64,000 bases of DNA, from assembly GCA_050248495.1 (NCBI GenBank), contig JBFWSG010000023.1, forward strand, positions 25,024-89,023, read 5' to 3'. The notes below the pieces were generated by a model. The model saw only the letters and a program-made list of their open reading frames with translations, searched no databases and was not told the origin of the DNA. Within the stretch, counting starts at the first letter, position 1. Each line of letters starts with the position of its first letter. Source of the DNA: DASYDU01 sp050248495. Lineage in GTDB: Bacteria; Planctomycetota; Planctomycetia; Pirellulales; Lacipirellulaceae. Of the stretch, positions 1 through 8,784 are shown piece by piece. The position numbers were made by a program, and so were the translations under genes.

Positions 1-1
1 G

Positions 2-1720
2 GTGGCGATGAACTGCATCGGCACCAATGCGGCCGGCACCGCCGACCTCGGCAACGCGCTCAACGGCATCCAGCTGACGAAGCGATCGTCGCACAACCTG
101 ATCGGCGGCGAAGCCACGGGCGGCAACGCCCCCACGGAAGCCGTCTTCGTGCGGCCGCCGCAGGGCAATCTAATCTCGGGCAACAACCAGAACGGCGTGT
201 TGATCAACGGCAAGAGCGGCGGCAACCAGCTCAGCGGCAACTTCATCGGCACTGACGGCACCGGCAACGCCGCGCTAGGCAACGCGCTCGACGGCGTGTT
301 GATCGAAAAAGCGGACGGCAACACGCTGCTGGGTTGCACGTTCGAGCAAAACCCCTTCGTGTTCTACAACGTCTTGAGCGGCAACGGCGGCAACGGCCTG
401 CGCGTGAACAACGCCGACGACACGACGATCCAGGCCAACTTCTTCGGCATGGGCGCCAACAACGACACCGACGTGGGCAATGCCGGAAACGGCGTCGTCA
501 TTCAGGGCAACTCGACGCGGACCGTGATGGGTGGGCCGATCCCGATGGGCAACGTCGTCGCGGCCAACGCGCTCAACGGCATCGTCGTCGAGGACAAGGC
601 CAGCGAGTTCACGACGTACAACACCTTCTGCGGCCTCGCGGCCTTCAGCGACGATCCGTCGTTCGGCAACGGCCAGGACGGCATGTTGATCACCACCACC
701 GGTAAGAACATTCTCATTCGCACGAATGTGATCACGCGCAACGGCGACGACGGCATCGAAGTCTCCGGCAAGGCCAAGGGGGTGCGGATCGCCGGCAACA
801 TCATCGGTCTCAACACCGAAGGTGTCCTGCCGATGGGCAACGCCGACAACGGCATCGAAATCGGCGGCAGCGCGCAAAACATCGTCGTCGGCGGGCCGCA
901 GCCGACGTTCAACGTCATCCCGCGGAATGCGATCGCCCACAACGGCGGAAACGGTGTGGCGATTCTGGGTTCGGCGAAGAACAACACCATCAGTCACAGC
1001 TACATCGGCACCGACATCTTGGGCCATGGACTCCACGGCAACGGCGAGGCGGGCGTATTGATCGAATCGGGCAGTTCCGGCAACACTATCGGGTCGATCG
1101 ACCCGGCCTTCGTGACGCTGATCAGCAGCAACGCCAGCCACGGCATCGAGCTCCGCGGGACGCATAACAATGTCATCATGTCGTCCAAGATCGGCGTCGA
1201 GCTCGACGGCACGACGGCCGCCGGCAACGGCGGCAGCGGCGTGTACCTCTCGGCGGGCAGTTACGATAACGTGATTGCGAGCGCCGCCGGAGCACCCATC
1301 AACATCATCGCCAACAACGTCGCGCGGGGCATCTTTGTCGAGTCGGGGAGCGGCAACGGCATCTTCGGCGGCTCGAACTACGACAACGGTTCGCTGGGCA
1401 TCGACCTCGCTCCGGGCGCCAATTTGAACCAGGCGGCGCCGGTGCTGGGTATCGTGCAGACCGGCAGTTCCTCGATTCAAGTAACCGGCACACTCAACGG
1501 CACACCCAAGAAGAAGTTTACCGTCGAGTTCTTCGCGTCGGTGGCGAACAGCGGCGATGGCGAAAACTACCTCGGCTCGGCGCTAGTCACCACGGATGCC
1601 AGCGGTTTGGCGACCTTCAGTGTCGCGTTGCCCCTGCCGCCGAGCGGCGCCGACTACATCACGGCAACCGCGACCGACGGGAGCAATAACACGTCGGAGT
1701 TTTCGAACGCGATTTTGTAG
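2..1720 (+). CDS. Right-handed parallel beta-helix repeat protein (3' part)
   Basis: The frame is open from the left edge, so the true start lies outside the window. About 570 residues are visible. They consist of imperfect repeats of the type IGTD-x-G-x-A-LGN-x-DGVLI with many Asn and Gly residues, the pattern of NosD/pectate-lyase-like beta-helices. The last 90 residues (from about 490) form a separate beta-rich end ending in TSEFSNAIL, a common tail of secreted planctomycete beta-helix proteins. No PEP-CTERM tail or membrane anchor is present at the C terminus. The protein is probably secreted or surface-bound, but its ligand or substrate cannot be told. A strong stem-loop follows the stop codon and separates it from the convergent transporter genes. 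Confidence 0.85.
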   Translation: MAMNCIGTNAAGTADLGNALNGIQLTKRSSHNLIGGEATGGNAPTEAVFVRPPQGNLISGNNQNGVLINGKSGGNQLSGNFIGTDGTGNAALGNALDGVLIEKADGNTLLGCTFEQNPFVFYNVLSGNGGNGLRVNNADDTTIQANFFGMGANNDTDVGNAGNGVVIQGNSTRTVMGGPIPMGNVVAANALNGIVVEDKASEFTTYNTFCGLAAFSDDPSFGNGQDGMLITTTGKNILIRTNVITRNGDDGIEVSGKAKGVRIAGNIIGLNTEGVLPMGNADNGIEIGGSAQNIVVGGPQPTFNVIPRNAIAHNGGNGVAILGSAKNNTISHSYIGTDILGHGLHGNGEAGVLIESGSSGNTIGSIDPAFVTLISSNASHGIELRGTHNNVIMSSKIGVELDGTTAAGNGGSGVYLSAGSYDNVIASAAGAPINIIANNVARGIFVESGSGNGIFGGSNYDNGSLGIDLAPGANLNQAAPVLGIVQTGSSSIQVTGTLNGTPKKKFTVEFFASVANSGDGENYLGSALVTTDASGLATFSVALPLPPSGADYITATATDGSNNTSEFSNAIL

Positions 1721-1748
1721 TGGCAACCATTCTCTGGCGCCGCAGCGG

Positions 1749-1789
1749 CCCCGGGCGTTCGGCCGGTGAACCGTCCGAATCACCCGGGG
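1749..1789. terminator. Bidirectional stem-loop terminator
   Basis: Nested perfect arms CCCCGGG/CCCGGGG, TTCGG/CCGAA and CGGT/ACCG fold into one long hairpin in the gap between two convergent genes. It is followed on the plus strand by TTAAATAA, not a real T-run, so termination is likely but not textbook. Confidence 0.6.
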
Positions 1790-1811
1790 TTAAATAAGTG
1801 GAATAAATGCT

Positions 1812-2642
1812 CTATTCCTTGACGCTGCCGAGCGTCAGGCCGGTGACGAGGTATTTGCTCAAGACGAGGAACACCGCGATCACCGGCAGGCTCACCAGGA
1901 TCGCGGCGGCGGCGTACAGGCCCCATTCAGTGTTCATATTCGCCTGAAAGCCGCGCAGGCCCAGCGGCAGCGTGAACATTTCTTCGTCCTGCATCACTTG
2001 CGCGGCGACGATGTATTCGCTCCAGGCGGTCATAAAGCTGAACAGCGCCGTGATCACCAGGCCCGGCACCGCTAGCGGCAGCGTCACGCACCAGAACACC
2101 GCGGGGAGCGAGCAGCCGTCGACGCGGGCGGCGTCTTCGAGCGACACGGGAATCGTGTCGTAAAAACCTTTCATCTGCCAGATGCAGAAAGGCAGCGCCG
2201 TCGAGGTGTAAAAGATCATCAGTCCCAGGTACGTATCGAGCAAATGGAAGTAGGCCACGAGGATGTACAGTGGCAACAGCAGCATCGTGGCGGGGAACAT
2301 CTGCGTCGTGAGAATCGCGACGAGTAGCGACTGTCGGCCAACAAAGCGAAAGCGGCTGCAGGCGTAGCCGGCGATCGACGCCAGCGCCACGCCGGTGAGT
2401 GTCACGACCGTCGCCACCAAGAGCGAATTACCCAGCCAGCGGAGGAACGGCTGCTTCGTGAACAGCGACACATAGTTGTGGAAGCTCCAGTTTTCCGGAA
2501 GCAGCGAGAGGTCGGTCGACTGCAGCTGGTTGCCGGGGCGAATCGACACCGAGAGCACGCTGAGCGCCGGATACACCGAGATCGCCACGAACACGAGCAG
2601 GATCGCATGGCGCAGGACGATGATCGGGAGCGGCTGTTTCAC
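1812..2642 (-). CDS. Sugar ABC transporter permease, MalG type
   Basis: A 276-residue inner-membrane permease with six predicted membrane segments. The EAA loop (EDAARVDGCS, about residues 168-178, followed by WCVTLPLAVPG) is the ATPase docking site of binding-protein-dependent importers and keeps its conserved Gly. Length and motif fit the MalG/LacG branch of carbohydrate permeases. It starts 6 bases after the stop of the upstream fused binding-protein/permease gene, so the two are almost certainly co-translated partners of one importer. The neighbouring GH97 glucosidase suggests alpha-glucosides or maltooligosaccharides as cargo, which is inference. No ABC ATPase gene lies in the window; a shared MsmX/UgpC-like ATPase elsewhere would be needed. 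Confidence 0.93.
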   Translation of the reverse strand: MKQPLPIIVLRHAILLVFVAISVYPALSVLSVSIRPGNQLQSTDLSLLPENWSFHNYVSLFTKQPFLRWLGNSLLVATVVTLTGVALASIAGYACSRFRFVGRQSLLVAILTTQMFPATMLLLPLYILVAYFHLLDTYLGLMIFYTSTALPFCIWQMKGFYDTIPVSLEDAARVDGCSLPAVFWCVTLPLAVPGLVITALFSFMTAWSEYIVAAQVMQDEEMFTLPLGLRGFQANMNTEWGLYAAAAILVSLPVIAVFLVLSKYLVTGLTLGSVKE

Positions 2643-2648
2643 GGCGTG

Positions 2649-4982
2649 TCAGTTGACGAGGTTTTCGGTGGCGCGGGTGCGCGTGAGGAATACGTAAGCG
2701 AACGCGAGCAGGAAGGCGAACATCACCATCGACAGAGCCGCGCCGTAGCCGTAGCGATACAAGTTGAACACGGCCATGTAGACGTACGACACGAGGATGT
2801 GCGTGGCGTTCTGCGGCTCGCCGCCGTTGGACACGAGCCAGATCACGTTCAGGTTGTTAAACGTCCAGAGCGTGGCGAGCGTCACGGCGGGGAGCAGCAC
2901 CGGCTGCAAGAGCGGCAGCGTGATGTGCCAGAATTGCTGTCGGCGGCTGGCGCGGTCCATCCGCGCGGCGTCGTACAGCTCCTGCGGAATTCCCTGCATG
3001 CCGCCGAGCGCCACGATCATCATGAACGGAAACCCGAGCCATACGTTGGCGGCGATGCAGGTGGCAAAGGCATTCGTGGCGTCGCCGAGCCAATTGACGG
3101 GCGCGCCGATGTGAAACAACTCGCGGAGCCAGGAGAAGGGTGGGAATTGCTGCACTTGGACAAGGATCAGGTTCACCGCACCGTACTCGTAGCTGAACAT
3201 ACCGCGCCAGCTCATGGCGGTGATGTACGCGGGGATGGCCCAGGGCAGGATCAACAGCAGCTGGTACACTCCCCTGCCCCGCGTCGTGTGATGGAGCGCA
3301 AGCGCGAGCGTCACGCCGATCGTGAGGTGAAACAGGACGCTTACCACGGTCCAGACCAGCGTCTTGAAAAAAATCGGGCCGAGCTTCGGGTCGGTGAACA
3401 GCTCCGCGTAATTCTGCAGGCCCGTGATTTGCCAATCGCGGAAGTGGTTGAGCGACATGTTCGAAAGCGAGAGCGCGATGTTGTAGCCGATTGGAAAAAT
3501 AATGACCGCGAAGATGATCGCCGCGGCCGGCAGCACGCAGAAATAGGCCACGCGATTGCGACGATACTCGGTAAAGAAGCGGACGAAGGCATCCCGCTGC
3601 CAGGCAATCCAGGCAGCCACGAGGGCGAAGAACGCGAACTGCAAGGCCGTACCGGAGAGCGTCGGCGCCGACCTGCGGTGCATCACAGCGATTTTATCGA
3701 GCGCGTCCCGCTGCATCGTGGAGGCCGCCGCCTCGGGTGTCGTCGTTCCGGAGAGCAGCGCCTGGTACTGCGGCCGCATCGCGTCCCACACCGCGCGGAG
3801 CTCGGTGGCCACCGGGATCAATCGAGTCTGCTTGACTTGGGCCTGTGACACGCGATACGTCGCGTCGGTCGATTCGAGCGATTCGTCGAACACTGATTGC
3901 CGCGTCGGCGTCATGCGAAGGTCGCGGACGACGCGTTCCTGCACCTCCCGGCTGGTCATGAACTTGACGAACTGCATCGCGTCCGCCGAGGCCGCGGGCG
4001 AGGCGTTAGCGTTGAGCGAGTAACCCTTGGGCATGATCATCGGCCGCATGGGGAGGCCGGTGCTGCTCACCACCGGGAGCACCGTCACCGCGGCGTCGAT
4101 TTCCGGGTTCGAGAGATAGTCGGTCCAGCTCCAGTCGCCGTTGATGATCATCGCGGCGCGGCCCGTCTTGAAGAGCGAATCAGCCAGCTCGTAATCGCAG
4201 TTGCCGGGGATCACGCGGTACTCGTCGTGCAACTGCTGCATGAAGCGGTAGGCCGCGATCGACTCAGGTGTATCGAGGGCGGGAACCGGCCTCGTGCCGG
4301 GCACTTGCGGCTCGGCGAAGACCCACGCGCCGTGACCGGTGAGGAAGGGAATCGCGAAATACGGCTCGACAAAGCTCCATACCAGGCCGTAGCGTTCCTT
4401 GCGGCCGTCGTTATCGATGTCGATGGTGTTGGCCTTGGCGAGCGCGATCAATTCATCGGTGTTTTTTGGCGGCTCGCGAATGTAACGGCGGTTGTAGATC
4501 AGTGAGAGGTGATTGCCGAAGCGGTCGCCTATTTGCACGAGGTCGTGCTTCGTGGGGTCGACGAGGGCGGGAAGATAGGTCAGCGCGCCGTCGATGAAAT
4601 CGGCCTTCTCGGCGTCGGTATACCAAGGAGCCATGTCCTGCAGCAGGCCCATCGTGTGATATGTGTCTAAGACGTCCGACGGCCCGTAAACGAGTTCCGG
4701 GCCGCCGCCGGCCAGCGCCGCCGCTTGAAATGCGCTGCGCAGCTCTTCGACTTCCTTGTAGAGGCCGCGGATGCGAATGTCGGGATGCAACTTCTCGAAG
4801 CGGCGGAAATCTTCGTAGAGCAAGTCGCGCTCGGTCTGCCGCATCGGGTGCCAAACGGTGAGCACGCGGCGAGTGTCGCGCCGGCGGTTTTGCCAGGAGA
4901 CGACTGCCGCCGCAAGAATTAGGCTGGCGAGCGTGATGAGCGCAAACCACTTCCAACGGGATGTGGAATAGGCCGGAGTCAT
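2649..4982 (-). CDS. Fused sugar-binding protein and MalF-type permease
   Basis: A 777-residue fusion of two importer parts that are normally separate. An N-terminal membrane anchor (about 11-30) is followed by a family-1 extracellular solute-binding domain (about 38-430). A second hydrophobic segment (about 442-460) then leads into a MalF-like permease (about 475-777). The binding domain is thus tethered to the outer face of its own channel and needs no lipoprotein anchor. The EAA loop near residue 674 reads YDAARMDRASRRQQFWHITLP: the Gly conserved in EAA-x3-G is replaced by Arg (codon CGC read directly). It pairs with the MalG-type gene 6 bases downstream and lies about 100 bases after the GH97 gene. 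Fusions of this type occur in other bacteria; the Gly-to-Arg change is the unusual part. Confidence 0.93.
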   Translation of the reverse strand: MTPAYSTSRWKWFALITLASLILAAAVVSWQNRRRDTRRVLTVWHPMRQTERDLLYEDFRRFEKLHPDIRIRGLYKEVEELRSAFQAAALAGGGPELVYGPSDVLDTYHTMGLLQDMAPWYTDAEKADFIDGALTYLPALVDPTKHDLVQIGDRFGNHLSLIYNRRYIREPPKNTDELIALAKANTIDIDNDGRKERYGLVWSFVEPYFAIPFLTGHGAWVFAEPQVPGTRPVPALDTPESIAAYRFMQQLHDEYRVIPGNCDYELADSLFKTGRAAMIINGDWSWTDYLSNPEIDAAVTVLPVVSSTGLPMRPMIMPKGYSLNANASPAASADAMQFVKFMTSREVQERVVRDLRMTPTRQSVFDESLESTDATYRVSQAQVKQTRLIPVATELRAVWDAMRPQYQALLSGTTTPEAAASTMQRDALDKIAVMHRRSAPTLSGTALQFAFFALVAAWIAWQRDAFVRFFTEYRRNRVAYFCVLPAAAIIFAVIIFPIGYNIALSLSNMSLNHFRDWQITGLQNYAELFTDPKLGPIFFKTLVWTVVSVLFHLTIGVTLALALHHTTRGRGVYQLLLILPWAIPAYITAMSWRGMFSYEYGAVNLILVQVQQFPPFSWLRELFHIGAPVNWLGDATNAFATCIAANVWLGFPFMMIVALGGMQGIPQELYDAARMDRASRRQQFWHITLPLLQPVLLPAVTLATLWTFNNLNVIWLVSNGGEPQNATHILVSYVYMAVFNLYRYGYGAALSMVMFAFLLAFAYVFLTRTRATENLVN

Positions 4983-5083
4983 ACGGGGCTGGCGATTTCA
5001 AACGTAAGTGATGCGCGTGAGAAGATAGTGCGTCGTGGCCGACGCCGCCAATCTTATTGTACGCCACTCTCGTGCCGCGCGGA

Positions 5084-7165
5084 CTACTTCGCGCCATCCA
5101 GCGGGCGGAAGCGGATGGCGATGCCGCCGCCGGGGGCCAGCCGCAGCGGCAGCACTGTGTTGGCGTCGACCTCGCGCTCTTCCACTTTGTAGGCCGCGGG
5201 GTTGGTCTTCCAGTCGGCGTCGTCGGCGTCGCGATAAATCTCGGCGATGTAGGTGCGGTCGCGGTCGAGGAAGGAGAGCGGGGCCTCGAGCGTGCGGCCA
5301 TTATCGTCCGTCACGCTGCCCAGAAACCAATCGTCGCCGCCGCGTCGTTTGCGGACGATCGTCACGTAATCGCCGATCTTGGCGTGGAGCACGCGCGTGT
5401 CTTCCCAATCGGCCGGCACGTCGCGGATGAACTGCAGGGCGTCTGGATGGGCGAGATAGTTTTCCGGCAAGTCAGCCGCCATCTGCAGCGGACTGTAAAG
5501 CACCACATAGAGCGCGAGCTGCTTGGCCAGCGTGGTGTTCACGCGGTTGTTCGGCTTGAGCTCCGGAAACGTGAGGTCGAAGATGCCGGGCGTGAAATCC
5601 ATCGGGCCGGCGAGCAGACGCGTGAATGGAAGAATCGTTTCGTGCTCGGGCGGGTTGCCGCCGTCGGCACTCCAGGCGTTGTATTCCTGGCCGCGGGCGC
5701 CTTCGCCCGTCATCAGGTTCGGATACGTGCGGCGCAGGCCGGTCGGTTTGATCGGCTCATGGACGTCCAGCATGAGATGGTGCTTGGCGGCCTCCTCGAT
5801 CGCGTGCTGATGGTGGCGGACCATGTACTGGCCGTAGTGCCATTCGCCGACCATCTTGCCGTCGTCGCCAACGCGCTGCATCCCTTGCGACCAGTTGACG
5901 TAGCCAGTTTTCACCACCGGTACGCCGAGCTTTTCGTAAAGCGCATAGGCGTCCTCCATCTGCCGCTCGTAGTTGGGAACCGCGCCGCCGGTTTCATGGT
6001 GGCCGATGAGGTGGACGCCTTTCGATTCGGCGTATTGCGCAAGGCCGGCGAGATCGAAGTCGGGATAGGGCTCGGTGAAACTGAACTGATCGCCGTGCTT
6101 GGTCCAGTCGCCGTCCCAACCTTTGTTCCAGCCTTCGACCAGCACGCCGTCGAAGCCGTTGTCGGCGGCGAAATCGATATAGAGCTTGGTGTTTTCGGTC
6201 GTGGCGCCGTGCTTGTCGCCGGAGCCCCAGGTGCTCTTGTTGAGATGCATCTCCCACCAGATGCCGACGTACTTGCCCGGCTTGATCCAGCTGGTGTCCT
6301 TAATCTTGCACGGCTCGTTGAGGTTCAGCAGCAAATAGGACGTGATCAACTCGCCCGCGTTGTCGCCGATCTGAATCGTCCGCCAGGGCGAGCTGTGCGG
6401 CACCGTGGCCCGAACTTTTACGCCATCGGACCAGGGGGCGAGATCGGCCTTGAGTGTCGTGCTGCCGTTGCCGGCGAGCGTCATGCTGGCGAAGTCGACG
6501 AGCGCTGCTTCGTGGATGCTCAAGACGATTCCGTCGGCGGTTTCAAACGTCGCCGGCGTATGGGCCTGTTTCACCTCGCTGACCTTCGTCTTTTTGTAGA
6601 GATATTCGTAGTGCTCGGGCTGATAGGCGGGAATCCACCACACGTCGCTGTCCTCGGCGAGCGCGAACTCGGTGAGCTCGTCCTTGATCACGAGGTCTTT
6701 GAGATTCGGCTGCTCGGGCCATTCGTAGCGGAAGCCAATGCCGTCGTCGAACACGCGGAACACGATCACCAGCTCACAGGCCAGCTCATCATGCTGCCGA
6801 AGCGTGATCCGCAGCTCGTTGTAGACGTTTTCGATCTCGCGCTTCTCGCCCCAAGGTTGCTCCCACTTCTCGGTGAGCGAACAGCGCTGCGCGGAGACGA
6901 GTTTGAAGTTGGCGTCCAATGACGGAGCGCCCTCGAGCAGGAAGCCAAGCCGCGAAGTCTTCAGCAACGGCCGGCCGAAGCGCGTGACGCTATACGTCGG
7001 CACGCCGTCGCGGAGCGCGAATTCGACGGTGAGACTGCCGTCCGGCGACGCGACCGATTGGGTTTCGGACGCGGCCGCTTCTTCGGCCAGGGTCGTTCGA
7101 GAGAATACCGGGGCGAGAACGCTAGTTGCCGCCAAGCAAAAGCTCAATAGCGCGGTGCGATTCAT
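5084..7165 (-). CDS. Glycoside hydrolase family 97 (alpha-glucosidase, SusB-like)
   Basis: A 693-residue protein with a signal peptide (about 1-27), hence periplasmic or secreted. Residues about 35-290 form the GH97 N-terminal beta-sandwich. The TIM barrel follows with YVGIWWEMHLN, HHETGG, HEPIKPTG and RGQEYNAW, which carry the Glu residues used as Ca2+ ligands and catalytic groups in SusB. The strand that bears the nucleophilic Asp in retaining GH97 enzymes here reads VVKTGYVN without Asp, which favours the inverting alpha-glucosidase type; this is inferred from memory of the family. Length is normal for GH97. It sits between a GntR-type regulator and a sugar importer, which fits release and uptake of glucose or short alpha-glucans. 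Confidence 0.93.
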   Translation of the reverse strand: MNRTALLSFCLAATSVLAPVFSRTTLAEEAAASETQSVASPDGSLTVEFALRDGVPTYSVTRFGRPLLKTSRLGFLLEGAPSLDANFKLVSAQRCSLTEKWEQPWGEKREIENVYNELRITLRQHDELACELVIVFRVFDDGIGFRYEWPEQPNLKDLVIKDELTEFALAEDSDVWWIPAYQPEHYEYLYKKTKVSEVKQAHTPATFETADGIVLSIHEAALVDFASMTLAGNGSTTLKADLAPWSDGVKVRATVPHSSPWRTIQIGDNAGELITSYLLLNLNEPCKIKDTSWIKPGKYVGIWWEMHLNKSTWGSGDKHGATTENTKLYIDFAADNGFDGVLVEGWNKGWDGDWTKHGDQFSFTEPYPDFDLAGLAQYAESKGVHLIGHHETGGAVPNYERQMEDAYALYEKLGVPVVKTGYVNWSQGMQRVGDDGKMVGEWHYGQYMVRHHQHAIEEAAKHHLMLDVHEPIKPTGLRRTYPNLMTGEGARGQEYNAWSADGGNPPEHETILPFTRLLAGPMDFTPGIFDLTFPELKPNNRVNTTLAKQLALYVVLYSPLQMAADLPENYLAHPDALQFIRDVPADWEDTRVLHAKIGDYVTIVRKRRGGDDWFLGSVTDDNGRTLEAPLSFLDRDRTYIAEIYRDADDADWKTNPAAYKVEEREVDANTVLPLRLAPGGGIAIRFRPLDGAK

Positions 7166-7201
7166 GGATGAACGTCAGGGAATGTCGTTTGGCTGTCCGC
7201 T

Positions 7202-7226
7202 GAAAAAGGTTCCTGGAACCTTTTTC
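7202..7226 (-). terminator. Intrinsic terminator of the GntR-type gene
   Basis: A perfect 11-bp stem, GAAAAAGGTTC paired with GAACCTTTTTC around a 3-base loop, directly after the stop of the regulator gene. The A-run and T-run are built into the stem, so it could act in both directions. It also isolates the GH97 gene, which may need its own promoter in bases 7166-7201. Confidence 0.75.
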
Positions 7227-7235
7227 TGCGGGTCG

Positions 7236-8288
7236 TTAGGGCCGGCCGGTCGATTCTCCTTCGAACAGGATCGAATCCTTCGGTTCCAGCAGCTTGGAGC
7301 CGCGCCAACCGAGCCGGCTGCCAAACCAATCGAAACAATCTTCAAATACTTCCGACAGATCGGGCGTATTAAGCCCGGTGATCGAGGGACAGAAGAACTC
7401 GGCCGGCGGCTCGATGTTCACGGTGCAGATCGTGAGGTCCTTACCGACACGGATGTCGCGCTCCCAGCAGGACCGAATCGCGCCAATGGCAGCCGGGCAG
7501 GTCGTACCAATAAAGGCTGTCGCCTTGGACTTCTTTTGATCGAGGATTCTCGACATCAAGCGGTAGGCGACAATCGTCGGGTCGGTGAACACCGGGGCCG
7601 GATCGTCGTGCAAATCGCCCGCGACGCCTTGCCGCTCGCACCAGCGAGTCCAAATTCCGATGCGGCGCTCGATTTCCGGGTTGCGGTTCTGCGTGTTGAG
7701 GCAGTCGATGTGCCGGTGACCAAGCTGATAGAGATGCTCCAGCACCCGCTCGATGCAACGGTCGGAGAACAGTCGGATCGACGGTACTCCCTGTTCCGAG
7801 AAGTCGCCGTCGAGGATCACCACCTTGTTCTCCGTGAACGGTTCGACCAGCCGCGGCGGCAGCTCCGGGCCGTGGGGAATGATGAACGTTCCCTTGGCCT
7901 GCTCAACTGCTTCAACCACGGTCTTCTCATCCCAATGGACGAACTGCGCCGGTCGCAAACCGAACGCCCGCTTGGCCGCGAAGTTGGACACCAGGCCGCG
8001 CAGCTGTGTGAGGTAGCTCGATGGATACGCCGGGCAAAGCAGCACGACTTCGGCCGGCTTGTTGCGCTTGGAAAAACGCGGATGGACGTCGAGCGCGCCG
8101 GACGGCGTGCGAATCAACACTTCCTCGTCGAGCAGTTCCTGCACCGCACGGCGGGCAGTCATATAACTGACACCGGTTTCCTCGGCGATCTTTCGCTCGC
8201 CGGGAATGCTGTCGAGCAGGTAGTCCCCCTCGCGAATCCGCCGTTTGATGACGGACATCACTTCGGTGTATTTGGCCGGTGCTGCCAT
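7236..8288 (-). CDS. GntR-family transcription regulator with sugar-binding (LacI-like) effector domain
   Basis: A 350-residue regulator. Residues 1-70 are a winged helix of GntR type (SVIKRRIREGDYLLDSIPGERKIAEETGVSYMTARRAVQEL). Residues about 80-335 resemble the periplasmic-binding-protein fold of LacI regulators (HLYQLGHRHIDCLN, ATAFIGTTCPAAIGAI). This GntR/LacI hybrid layout is common in planctomycetes and Lentisphaerae near sugar genes. It probably represses the glucoside genes downstream, and perhaps itself, in response to a sugar. The ATG at 8288 is used because the helix-turn-helix begins shortly after it. A palindrome overlapping a promoter about 240 bases upstream (8527-8541) is a candidate binding site. 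Confidence 0.9.
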   Translation of the reverse strand: MAAPAKYTEVMSVIKRRIREGDYLLDSIPGERKIAEETGVSYMTARRAVQELLDEEVLIRTPSGALDVHPRFSKRNKPAEVVLLCPAYPSSYLTQLRGLVSNFAAKRAFGLRPAQFVHWDEKTVVEAVEQAKGTFIIPHGPELPPRLVEPFTENKVVILDGDFSEQGVPSIRLFSDRCIERVLEHLYQLGHRHIDCLNTQNRNPEIERRIGIWTRWCERQGVAGDLHDDPAPVFTDPTIVAYRLMSRILDQKKSKATAFIGTTCPAAIGAIRSCWERDIRVGKDLTICTVNIEPPAEFFCPSITGLNTPDLSEVFEDCFDWFGSRLGWRGSKLLEPKDSILFEGESTGRP

Positions 8289-8784
8289 GGCTGCCTATAA
8301 TCTGATGCCAATAATATATGGACGAGGAGCCGAGCGAATCGCCGCCACCTACCGGCTCCGCCACCGGGGCAGAGAACGAACGAGGCGGCATTCTTTTGAT
8401 TCCGTCCGTGCCCAGGACACGGCGGAAAAGCAAACTCCTGCGCCCGAATTGGTGCGACGAGTAGTTCCCCTGCAGACGCGCGCCTAACAATCGCTACAAA
8501 GTGCTTGACACGCGCCTTTTGATACTATAGCATAAATGCTACAGGTTGCAACGATGTGGTCAAGCCATATCGCACTTTTCGCTGAGGCGGACTTCTCGGC
8601 GAGGCGGATTCATCACGAAGTAGGTGGCTTGTTCACAGCGTAGCGCGGCGACTCGTTCGAGTCGCATGGCAGCAGGCGGAGTTCGGCACGCAAGCGGCTC
8701 CGAATGTCGTGTCGAATGGCTTAAGTCTCGTGGACTATTTCCGTTTCTTGTCTGGCGTTTCCTTGGTTCAACTGGGAGAGACTC
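8289..8784. other. Intergenic control region between divergent genes
   Basis: Almost 500 bases without a supported gene between the regulator (minus) and a PEP-CTERM gene (plus). It holds a promoter-operator cluster near 8505-8550 and a hairpin at 8648-8665 (GCGACTC-GTTC-GAGTCGC, no T-run). The plus-strand gene has a clear ribosome site, GGGAGAGACTC before ATG 8785. Nothing coding is supported in between. Confidence 0.6.
8505..8547. promoter_or_regulatory. Divergent sigma-70 promoters with embedded palindromic operator
   Basis: On the plus strand TTGACA (8505-8510) is followed after 17 bases by TAGCAT (8528-8533). On the minus strand TTGCAA is followed after 16 bases by TATAGT. The sequence CTATAGCAT-AA-ATGCTACAG (8525-8544) is an inverted repeat with one mismatch that covers both -10 regions. 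The size and position fit a repressor site, plausibly for the adjacent GntR-type protein. Assignment to that regulator is inference. Confidence 0.55.
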
